A program made the translations under genes and the position numbers. Shown here one piece after another: positions 1-5,577 of a stretch of DNA of 7,850 nucleotides; the first letter of the stretch is position 1, and each line of letters begins with the position of its first letter. The DNA lies in contig JBFIDG010000102.1 of NCBI GenBank assembly GCA_041581335.1, forward strand, positions 1 through 7,850. Reading direction: 5' to 3'. The notes beneath the pieces were generated by a model. It saw only the letters and a program-made list of their open reading frames with translations, searched no databases and had not been told where the DNA came from. This DNA comes from JBFGSX01 sp041581335 (GTDB taxonomy: Archaea; Thermoplasmatota; E2; JACPAO01; JAHFTW01).

Positions 1-368
1 GTCACGGCGTCGCCGGGCCCTTCGTTGGCGCTCATGGTGAGCGTCTTCTGGTCTTCGTTGCTGCGATTGCCCGTCGGGTCGACGAAGTAGGCGCTGACCT
101 GGACCGTGCCGCCCTGGCCGGCCTGGCCTTTGAACGTCACGGTGACGTCGAAGGCGGCGCTCGTGGCGTTGTCAGGCAGGGCGAACGCGAATTCGCGGGG
201 GCCGCTGCCGACGCCGGTCTCGGCGCCAGAGAAGAATCCCTCGTCCGTGACCAGCTCGAAGTTCAGTTGTTCGTTTCCGGCGACCTCATCGTACAGGACC
301 ACGCCAAGCGTGGTGGCCACGATGGCTGTGACGCCCACGATGGCGATGACCATATCCACCTTTTGCAT
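1..368 (-). CDS. Membrane-anchored extracellular protein, C-terminus beyond window
   Basis: This gene reads leftward off the window edge, so only the first 122 codons are visible. The ATG at 366-368 is the only plausible start, because a TAA lies in frame upstream near the TATA element. The protein begins MQKVDMVIAIVGVTAIVATT; residues 6-26 form one hydrophobic segment followed by acidic residues (YDEV). The rest looks like a soluble, beta-rich outer domain with alternating polar and hydrophobic residues, Gly/Asn-rich turns and two N-glycosylation sequons (NAT, NRS). The N-terminus resembles archaeal pilin-like signal anchors, but I see no Lys/Arg-Gly cleavage site of a class III signal peptide, so a pilin call is not supported. 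A perfect TTATAA lies about 28 bases upstream of the ATG, which suggests a leaderless mRNA. Function is unknown. A simple signal-anchored surface protein is the safest description. Confidence 0.7.
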   Translation of the reverse strand, partial: MQKVDMVIAIVGVTAIVATTLGVVLYDEVAGNEQLNFELVTDEGFFSGAETGVGSGPREFAFALPDNATSAAFDVTVTFKGQAGQGGTVQVSAYFVDPTGNRSNEDQKTLTMSANEGPGDAV

Positions 369-392
369 CAGGGGGCGACCATGATGGAGAAG

Positions 393-398
393 TTATAA
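393..398 (-). promoter_or_regulatory. TATA box of the leftward anchored-protein gene
   Basis: On the minus strand the sequence reads GCTTATAACT. The TTATAA is centred about 28 bases before the ATG at 368, the usual distance from an archaeal TATA box to the transcription start, so transcription would begin at or next to the start codon. It is one of the few AT-rich stretches in this GC-rich DNA. The hexamer is palindromic, but it lies about 95 bases from the OPT start, too far for a leaderless OPT transcript. Confidence 0.5.
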
Positions 399-460
399 GC
401 AAACCGGCACCGCGACCGGGGCGGAGCCTTGTGGTAAAGGGTGGCGTGCGGTTGGAAGGC

Positions 461-470
461 CCCAAAAAGG
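461..470 (+). promoter_or_regulatory. Weak candidate promoter element of the OPT transporter
   Basis: CCCAAAAAGG is the only A-rich run just upstream of the GTG at 490 and is centred about 24-25 bases before it. That spacing fits a leaderless archaeal transcript, but the match to a TATA box is poor. The 121-base gap 369-489 holds this element, the TTATAA of the divergent gene and nothing else that I can recognise. Confidence 0.25.
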
Positions 471-489
471 CCGGCCATCATCGTGCCCC

Positions 490-2613
490 GTGGTCGCGTC
501 GGTCCCGTATATCCCACCCTCCAAGACACTGCCTGAGATCACCATCAAGGGCGTGATCCTGGCGATCTTCCTGTCTGTCGTCTTGGGCGGTGCCAATGTC
601 TACCTTGGCCTCAAGGTCGGCTTGACCGTCAGCGCCAGCATCCCGGCGGCCGTCATCTCGATGGCCATGCTGGGCTTGATCTCGAAATTGGGCAAGAAGC
701 GGGGCATCGGCCACAACATCCTGGAGAACAACGCCGTCCAGACCGCCGCATCGGCCGGTGAGTCCCTGGCGGCAGGTGTGCTGTTCACCATCCCGGCGTT
801 GCTGCTCCTGAACTACTGGGCCGACGTCCACTACTGGGAGACCACCATCATCGCCTTGCTGGGCGGTATCCTGGGTGTCCTGTTCACGGTCCCCCTGCGC
901 CGGGCGCTCATCGTGGAGGCCGAGCTGTTGTTCCCGGAGGGTGTCGCGACCTCCGAGGTGCTGAAGGCCGGTGAACCGATCCCGAGTCGTAAGGGCAAGA
1001 CCAGTGCCGCAGACCTCCAGCTTGCCCAGACCGCCCGCGTGGGCATCACCGCCCTCGTCAGCGGTGCGGCGGCGGGCTTCATCTTCAAGGCCATGCAGAG
1101 CGGCCTCCGGATGTGGACCGAGACCGCCTTGCTCGCCCGGCGCATCGGGGACAAAGGCGTCGTCGCCTTCGGGTCCGATCTGAGCCCCGCCTTGTTGGGT
1201 GTCGGCTACATCGTAGGTCTGCGCATCGCTAGCCTCGTGTTCTTTGGCGGCGTCATCGGCTGGCTCGTCGCCATCCCGATCTACTCGGTCATCGCGCCCG
1301 ACTCGGTGGTGCCCCACCCCAGCGGACCCATCGATTGGGTCACCGACATGTTCGACGCCGGCGCCTCTGCCGGCGACGTGGCGGGGCTCATCTGGAGCAC
1401 CCAGATCCGCTACATGGGTGTCGGTGCCATGCTCATCGGCGGCCTATGGGCCCTGGTCAAGATGCGCAAGCCGCTCGGGCAGGCCCTCACGGCCGGCTTC
1501 AAGGCCACCGAGACCGTCGCCGGACTGGACTCCGAAGGCCGCGCCGTCAAGGAGCCAGCCCCTGTGCTGCGCACTGAACGCGAGTTCGGCACCCGGGCCA
1601 CGTTCCTGGGCGTGCTGGGCATGGTCGTGCCGATCTTCGGCCTGTACTGGTATGTCACGGAGTCGTTCCTGATCGGCCTCGTCATGGCGGGCCTCATGGT
1701 GGTCACCGGGTTCCTGTTCAGCGCCGTCGGCGCCTACATGGCCGGCCTGGTGGGCAGCAGCAACAACCCGATCTCAGGCGTCACCATCCTGACCGTCCTC
1801 GCCTCGGCGTTCACCTTGAAGTTCATGGGCGTCGACAGCACCCTTGGTCCGGCCGCCACCATCATGGTCGCCGCGGTCATCGCCTGCGCCGGCGCCATCG
1901 CCAGTGACAACATGCAGGACCTGAAGGCCGGTTACTTGCTCGGGTCGACGCCGAAGAAGCAGCAGACCATGCAGGTCATCGGTGTTGCCGCCGCAGCGTT
2001 CGCCATGGCCCCCGTGCTGCGCATCCTCAACGACGCCTACGTCATCGGCAGCCCGCAGATGTCCGCCCCACAGGCGAGCCTCATGGCCGCCGTCGGAGGC
2101 TTCGTGTTCAACGGCGGCCTGCCCATCGGCTTCGTCGCCATCGGCGCCGCCATCGCCGTCGCACTCATCCTGCTGGACGAAGTGCTGGAGAAGCTGGACG
2201 CGCCGTTCCGGACCCCGGTCATGCCGGTCGCCGTCGGCATCTACCTCCCCGTCGGCCTGTCCGTCCCGATCTTCTTGGGCGGCCTGCTCGCTTGGGGCCT
2301 CGACCGCCTGTACCGCCGTGACACCGCCGCCAACAAGGGTGGCCGGGGCGAACCGTGGTGGCGGGCGACCCGTGAACTGGGCGGCCGCGCCGGCGTATTG
2401 TTCGCCAGTGGCCTCATCGCCGGCGAAGCGTTCCTGGGTATCCTGCTGGCCATCGGGCTGTCCACCATCGGCATCGACCGGGGCGGCGAGACCGTGCTGT
2501 CCTTCGCCTTCCACTCGGAAGCCGTGCGCTGGAGCGGCCTCATCGCGTTCGGATACCTCATCGTCCTGATGTGGTACTTCGTCCGCCGCCCGGCCATCAC
2601 CGCCAAGACGTAG
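490..2613 (+). CDS. OPT family oligopeptide transporter
   Basis: This is a 707-residue integral membrane protein of the oligopeptide transporter (OPT) family, prokaryotic branch. Family members import small peptides or metal chelates in symport with protons; the substrate here cannot be read from sequence. More than a dozen hydrophobic segments span nearly the whole length. Recognisable family blocks include ENNAVQTAASAGESLAAG (residues 79-96), SSNNPISG (423-430), SDNMQDLKAGYLLGSTPKKQ (from residue 472) and MPVAVGIYLPVGLSVPIF (from 578). A charged cytoplasmic-type loop lies around residues 325-365. Length is normal for the group. The start is a GTG: homology-like sequence (PYIPPSKTLPEITIKG) begins within seven residues, and no other in-frame start lies close upstream. 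There is no Shine-Dalgarno sequence. It ends in TAG, 37 bases before the PqqD gene on the same strand, so partial co-transcription is possible. Confidence 0.93.
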   Translation: MVASVPYIPPSKTLPEITIKGVILAIFLSVVLGGANVYLGLKVGLTVSASIPAAVISMAMLGLISKLGKKRGIGHNILENNAVQTAASAGESLAAGVLFTIPALLLLNYWADVHYWETTIIALLGGILGVLFTVPLRRALIVEAELLFPEGVATSEVLKAGEPIPSRKGKTSAADLQLAQTARVGITALVSGAAAGFIFKAMQSGLRMWTETALLARRIGDKGVVAFGSDLSPALLGVGYIVGLRIASLVFFGGVIGWLVAIPIYSVIAPDSVVPHPSGPIDWVTDMFDAGASAGDVAGLIWSTQIRYMGVGAMLIGGLWALVKMRKPLGQALTAGFKATETVAGLDSEGRAVKEPAPVLRTEREFGTRATFLGVLGMVVPIFGLYWYVTESFLIGLVMAGLMVVTGFLFSAVGAYMAGLVGSSNNPISGVTILTVLASAFTLKFMGVDSTLGPAATIMVAAVIACAGAIASDNMQDLKAGYLLGSTPKKQQTMQVIGVAAAAFAMAPVLRILNDAYVIGSPQMSAPQASLMAAVGGFVFNGGLPIGFVAIGAAIAVALILLDEVLEKLDAPFRTPVMPVAVGIYLPVGLSVPIFLGGLLAWGLDRLYRRDTAANKGGRGEPWWRATRELGGRAGVLFASGLIAGEAFLGILLAIGLSTIGIDRGGETVLSFAFHSEAVRWSGLIAFGYLIVLMWYFVRRPAITAKT

Positions 2614-2622
2614 CCGGCGTCG

Positions 2623-2630
2623 CTATGAGG
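2623..2630 (+). promoter_or_regulatory. Candidate promoter element CTATGAGG before the PqqD gene
   Basis: CTATGAGG lies in the short gap after the OPT gene, centred about 25 bases before the GTG at 2651. The same octamer, followed by a very similar GGCC-type flank, recurs upstream of purP at 5546-5553. The spacing suggests a leaderless transcript of its own for the PqqD gene. The match to a standard TATA box is weak and chance recurrence is possible. Confidence 0.25.
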
Positions 2631-2650
2631 CCCGGCCGGCTGGCGGGCTC

Positions 2651-2980
2651 GTGGAACGCATCCCGGACGTCTCGAAGCGCACCGCCCACCGGGCAGACGT
2701 GGAGTGGGAAGAGCTGGCGGACGGCCGCATCGCCATCAAGAAGCGCAAGTTCGGCGCGGCCGCGACGAAGGTCCTGGCCGTCTTCAAGGTCCCCTCGACG
2801 CTGACGCTCAAGCTCGATGGCCTTGGCAGCGAGGCATGGAAACTCATGGATGGTTCACGCACCATCGGCGAGGTGGCCGAAGCCCTGGTCGAGGCCCACC
2901 CGGACGAGGAGAACGTCCCCGCCCGGCTGGGTCAGTACTTGTCGACGCTGGTCAGCAACGATCTGGTACGCCTCGACTAG
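2651..2980 (+). CDS. PqqD-domain protein, stand-alone
   Basis: This is a 109-residue protein with a PqqD-type domain in its C-terminal two thirds. The signature is residues 54-79: LDGLGSEAWKLMDGSRTI followed by GEVAEAL, the family pattern L-D-x-x-G-x-x-x-W-x-x-x-D-G-x-x-T, then a helix ending YLSTLVSNDLVRLD. PqqD folds are small winged-helix peptide binders; in RiPP pathways they hold the leader peptide and present it to a modifying enzyme. Residues 1-50 are a charged extension with a basic KKRKFG segment. I see no radical SAM enzyme, cyclodehydratase or precursor peptide here, so a RiPP role is not shown. The GTG start is the only in-frame one near the OPT stop; GTG at 2700 would be an internal alternative. 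The stop codon overlaps that of the convergent lipoprotein gene. Confidence 0.8.
   Translation: MERIPDVSKRTAHRADVEWEELADGRIAIKKRKFGAAATKVLAVFKVPSTLTLKLDGLGSEAWKLMDGSRTIGEVAEALVEAHPDEENVPARLGQYLSTLVSNDLVRLD
2977..2980. other. Palindromic CTAG serving as stop for two convergent genes
   Basis: The plus-strand TAG (2978-2980) ends the PqqD gene, and the complement of CTA (2977-2979) is the TAG that ends the leftward lipoprotein gene. The two genes therefore overlap by four bases, with no room for a terminator between them. No T-rich terminator is visible around the junction, so the two transcripts must overlap or end inside the opposite gene. Confidence 0.9.
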
Positions 2981-3663
2981 ACGCAGTCGTGGTGGCGGTA
3001 CCATAGGGTCGCCGCGATGTCGAAGACGACCGCACTAGCCGTGTCAGGGTCCTTGTCCGCGTCGGCACGGAAGAACGCGTCGATGCGCAGGTTGTTCGGG
3101 TCGAACGCGCCTTGACCGTTGGTCCACTCGACGCGGTACGTGCCGCCGACGTCGCGGATGAAATCGGTCTCATTGTTGCCGTAGGCAGGACCGAACTCGA
3201 GGCGGCCGACGTACTTGGTGTTGGGGACGTTCATGTCCCGGAAGTGCACCTGAGGCCCCGTGGGCGTGTAGAATTCCTCCTTCGTCATGGTGGTCTTGTT
3301 GTAGACCGCCTTTTCGCCCTTGGCCGACTCGTAGGCGACGAACCAGAGGGTGCCGTCGACGAGGACCTCGACGTCGATGTTCAGTTCGATGAAGTCCAGG
3401 GTGCCGTTGGCGTACTCGTACGGGTTGGCCTTGATCAGGGTCGGACTGACGATCCACTTGTCCCGCTGGTTGACCTCGCGGACATCCGGATTCTCACTGT
3501 TGCCGTCTTGGACCCAAGGGCGCACAGACCACTTCGGGCTACCCGGCGAGGCATGGTAGGACGGGCAGCTGCGTTCGAAGTCGGGCAGCTGGCCCCCCTC
3601 AGGGGTGACACAGCCGGCCAGGCCGAAGGCGACGATCAAGAGTAGGGGAAGGACCACTCGCAT
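2977..3663 (-). CDS. Lipoprotein with SCP motif and C-terminal cysteine (paralogue 1)
   Basis: This is a 228-residue predicted lipoprotein. The N-terminus MRVVLPLLLIVAFGLAGC has a basic start, a hydrophobic core and the lipobox LAGC at residues 15-18, so Cys18 would be the lipidated residue of the mature surface protein. After a short linker comes ERSCPSY (Cys33), then a beta-rich domain with several aromatic residues and three glycosylation sequons (NGT at 86, NKT, NET), and a C-terminus of ATLWYRHHDCV (Cys227). Cys33 and Cys227 could form a disulfide closing the domain. I do not recognise a named family. The upstream gene on the same strand encodes a shorter protein with the same layout, which suggests duplication. 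The ATG at 3661-3663 is the start that gives a proper signal peptide. The TAG stop lies within a CTAG shared with the PqqD gene. Confidence 0.8.
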   Translation of the reverse strand: MRVVLPLLLIVAFGLAGCVTPEGGQLPDFERSCPSYHASPGSPKWSVRPWVQDGNSENPDVREVNQRDKWIVSPTLIKANPYEYANGTLDFIELNIDVEVLVDGTLWFVAYESAKGEKAVYNKTTMTKEEFYTPTGPQVHFRDMNVPNTKYVGRLEFGPAYGNNETDFIRDVGGTYRVEWTNGQGAFDPNNLRIDAFFRADADKDPDTASAVVFDIAATLWYRHHDCV

Positions 3664-3684
3664 GCCCCTGGATGCGGCATGGTT

Positions 3685-3692
3685 CCTATTGG
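3685..3692 (-). promoter_or_regulatory. Weak candidate promoter element of lipoprotein paralogue 1
   Basis: On the minus strand CCAATAGG is centred about 25 bases upstream of the ATG at 3663. A second AT-rich stretch, CCATAAGC (3694-3701), lies about 34 bases upstream. Either could position a transcript start close to the ATG within the 47-base gap to the preceding lipoprotein gene. Read-through from that gene is equally possible. Confidence 0.2.
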
Positions 3693-3710
3693 TGCTTATG
3701 GTCGACGAGA

Positions 3711-4187
3711 CTAATCAAGCAGCACGCCGCAGACCCGGTAGAACGGGATGGCGGTGGCCTCGAACTGGGCAAAGCCCTGGACTTCCATGTAGATGTCCGA
3801 TGGGGCCGGCGCGGCGCCTTGCTCGGTGCTGGTCAGGAAGGCCCGGACCTCGCGCTCCCCGTCGACCTCGACGAAGGACAACCCCACGGTGTCGTCGCCG
3901 TCCTTGACGAGCAGGCGGCGGCCGTCGGCGGCGTGGACCTTCACTTTGACCGGGCCATCCGTCTTGAACGTCAGGACGTACATGTCCAAGGGGTCCCCGC
4001 GCAGGTCATGCATGGCGACCTCCACATCGACGCGGACGGTGCCGTTGGCAGTGGCGTCGACGGTGACCGCGTCGCCGGCGATCCAGTGCGGACAGCTGCC
4101 GAACAACTCGGTCTTGGAGTCTGCTTCATCGCCGGGCAGGGTGCAGCCGGCAAGCAGGACCAACAGGAAGACGGACAGGATGCGCAC
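3711..4187 (-). CDS. Lipoprotein with SCP motif and C-terminal cysteine (paralogue 2)
   Basis: This is a 158-residue predicted lipoprotein starting at a GTG. MRILSVFLLVLLAGC gives a short signal peptide with lipobox LAGC at residues 12-15. The mature part repeats the plan of the downstream 228-residue protein: a linker, FGSCPHW (Cys32, with W in place of Y), an ANGT sequon in a beta-strand region, a run of alternating hydrophobic strands, and a C-terminal FEATAIPFYRVC block (Cys153) that matches FDIAATLWYRHHDC of the neighbour. The paralogy is my inference from these matching landmarks. It lacks about 70 residues found in the larger protein, mostly between the SCP motif and the first sequon and in the middle. 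No named family is recognised. The GTG start is chosen because an ATG at 4213 upstream is out of frame and the resulting signal peptide is well formed. Confidence 0.75.
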   Translation of the reverse strand: MRILSVFLLVLLAGCTLPGDEADSKTELFGSCPHWIAGDAVTVDATANGTVRVDVEVAMHDLRGDPLDMYVLTFKTDGPVKVKVHAADGRRLLVKDGDDTVGLSFVEVDGEREVRAFLTSTEQGAAPAPSDIYMEVQGFAQFEATAIPFYRVCGVLLD

Positions 4188-4252
4188 AAGTCGCCGAGCC
4201 CCCGCAGACTCATGAAGGAACCGGCCTCAATCCGAACATCTGCCCAGAGTCG

Positions 4253-4260
4253 CTTTAGTA
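4253..4260 (+). promoter_or_regulatory. TATA-like element of the DUF4097 lipoprotein gene
   Basis: CTTTAGTA is centred about 25 bases before the ATG at 4281 in the 93-base divergent gap (4188-4280) between two lipoprotein genes. It supports transcription starting at or next to 4281, so ATG 4281 would be leaderless. If translation uses the second ATG at 4290, the leader would be about 9 bases. For the leftward gene in the same gap I see only a poor candidate near 4209-4216. Confidence 0.4.
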
Positions 4261-4280
4261 CTGCACAGGGGGTCCCAAGC

Positions 4281-5348
4281 ATGGTCCTGATGCGCTGCAT
4301 CCTCATCATCTGCCTGATCGGGCTCGCCGGCTGCGCCGAGACATCCACCCTTGGCGTGGACGATACCCCCGAGACGCCGCAGACCAAGCCGACTCCAACT
4401 GCCGAGCCGACTCCAGCTGCGAACAAACGCGCCCACGGCGACGTCGAGCGCACCGAATCCGACGTGACCACGCGCCCCGACGGCACGCGCTACGTCGCCA
4501 CCAAGACCGTGACGCTCAGCAACGGCGCAGCCGGCGCCTCCACCATGGATTTCTCGGCTGACTTCAGCTCCGGGTCTCTCCGCATGACCCCCGGCCACGA
4601 CGGCTACACGTACGAACTCGTGCTGGAGGTCCGCGCCGACACAGAGCAGGCGGCCCGTGAAGCCCTCGGCCAGGTCAATGTGGACCACGAGGACACCCTC
4701 AAGAGCGGCAAGCTGACCACGGCCACCACCGTCCGCCTTGGCCAAGTATCACCACTCAGCCTCGGGACCGGCGTGAACCTCCGCACCGACTTCAGTGCCC
4801 TCGTGCCGACGCTCGCCACGGACGTCGACATCGACGTCACGACCGCAGACCTCCGGTTCGATGCCATCCGCGGCGGCCGCCTCGACCTGAAGACCAGTAC
4901 CGGCGACATCTCCGGTACCGTCGACTTCCATGAGGCGCTCATCACCGTCACGACCGGTGATGTCAACCTGGACGGCACACTGCGCAAAGTCACCACGACC
5001 GGATCCACCGGCGAATTCCGCTTCGACGGCCGCCTGGACGGACTGACCCTCGACCGCTCCACGGGCGATGTCAACCTAGATGTCACCCCCGGCGCCACCG
5101 GCACCTACATACTGGCGACCAGCACCGGCGAGGTGCAGATCGACATCCTCGGAGGCGGCGACCGTGGCCAGGACGTGGAGGCCCGCACCAGCACCGGCGA
5201 CCTGAACGTCGACCTCACGAATGCAGAGGCCATCGGCGAGCAGAGCGACGAGCATGTGCACGTCCGCACCCAGGGCTACGCCGACAAAGCCATCCGCACC
5301 GGCATCACGATCACCACGAGCACCGGCGACGTGGGCGTCGACAACTAA
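4281..5348 (+). CDS. DUF4097-type beta-repeat lipoprotein
   Basis: This is a 355-residue predicted surface lipoprotein (352 if the ATG at 4290 is used). The signal peptide ends in the lipobox GLAGC, with Cys18 as the likely lipidated residue. Residues 26-50 are a Pro/Thr-rich flexible linker (TKPTPTAEPTPAA). From about residue 80 the protein is beta-rich, and from residue 205 it carries seven copies of a T-S-T-G-[DE]-[VIL] ladder at about residues 205, 224, 242, 260, 280, 303 and 346. These are typical of DUF4097/putative adhesin proteins, thought to form a right-handed beta-helix or roll. The last repeat runs into the stop. The open frame extends about 200 codons further upstream, but that part lies antisense to a well-supported lipoprotein gene and should not be included. 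The role is unknown; the ladder suggests a structural or binding surface. Confidence 0.83.
   Translation: MVLMRCILIICLIGLAGCAETSTLGVDDTPETPQTKPTPTAEPTPAANKRAHGDVERTESDVTTRPDGTRYVATKTVTLSNGAAGASTMDFSADFSSGSLRMTPGHDGYTYELVLEVRADTEQAAREALGQVNVDHEDTLKSGKLTTATTVRLGQVSPLSLGTGVNLRTDFSALVPTLATDVDIDVTTADLRFDAIRGGRLDLKTSTGDISGTVDFHEALITVTTGDVNLDGTLRKVTTTGSTGEFRFDGRLDGLTLDRSTGDVNLDVTPGATGTYILATSTGEVQIDILGGGDRGQDVEARTSTGDLNVDLTNAEAIGEQSDEHVHVRTQGYADKAIRTGITITTSTGDVGVDN
4387..4422 (+). repeat. 18-base tandem duplication in the linker of the DUF4097 protein
   Basis: Two adjacent 18-base units (4387-4404 and 4405-4422) share 15 of 18 positions and both begin AGCCGACTCCA. In the reading frame they encode the hexapeptide pair KPTPTA/EPTPAA. 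This looks like expansion of a flexible Pro/Thr spacer between the lipid anchor and the folded domain. Confidence 0.6.
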
Positions 5349-5577
5349 GGCCGCCATCGGCAGCTACGGCGACGCGCCCCTTGTCCTCGCCTTCGCACTG
5401 GTCTGGCCGGGCCACCTCGGCATGGACCGCATGCTCTGATACGGCCTCAAGCACGACGAAGGGTTCCAAAGCACCCAACTGGACCTCACCCGCCCGCCCG
5501 CCGCCAGTAGGCCGCCGCCGAGGCCCGAGGCGGCCGCCGGCACCCCTATGAGGGCCACCAATGTCCGCCGCCATGCC
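5349..5577. other. 229-base gap before purP
   Basis: I see no supported gene here. The short open frames on either strand are a continuation of shadows from neighbouring genes, with no recognisable protein. The right half is very GC-rich and contains a 7-base inverted repeat, GGCCGCC (5510-5516) and GGCGGCC (5529-5535), around a 12-base loop, plus CTATGAGG at 5546-5553. No T-tract follows the inverted repeat, so it is not a classic terminator. Confidence 0.5.
5546..5553 (+). promoter_or_regulatory. Candidate promoter element CTATGAGG before purP
   Basis: CTATGAGG is centred about 29 bases before the ATG at 5578 and matches the octamer found upstream of the PqqD gene (2623-2630). If it is the promoter, the upstream ATG at 5548 would be inside the element and untranscribed, which agrees with choosing 5578 as the start. 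The evidence is positional only. Confidence 0.25.

Noticed and set aside
106..384. A 92-residue plus-strand open frame at the left edge.
   Set aside because: It is the antisense shadow of the anchored protein, which has a clear membrane segment and a well-placed TATA box.
478..1317. A 279-residue open frame antisense to the OPT gene.
   Set aside because: Its product is rich in Asp, Gly, Arg and Gln with no recognisable domain, as expected opposite a GC-rich membrane protein gene with biased third positions.
1774..2514. A 246-residue open frame antisense to the OPT gene.
   Set aside because: Same low-complexity Gly/Asp/Ala composition, no domain, and fully inside a strongly supported gene.
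3672..4280. Open frame continuing about 200 codons upstream of the DUF4097 lipoprotein, which would make a 558-residue protein.
   Set aside because: It runs antisense to a lipoprotein gene with a clear signal peptide, and the internal ATG at 4281 begins a proper signal peptide and lipobox with a TATA-like element before it.
5510..5535. GC-rich inverted repeat as a transcription terminator or leader hairpin.
   Set aside because: The arms are only seven bases in very GC-rich DNA, there is no following T-tract, and the purP transcript probably starts downstream of it.
5548..5577. Extra ten-residue N-terminus for PurP from the upstream ATG.
   Set aside because: The extension is Arg-rich and unlike the family, while the ATG at 5578 aligns directly with the known PurP N-terminus and lies behind a candidate promoter element.
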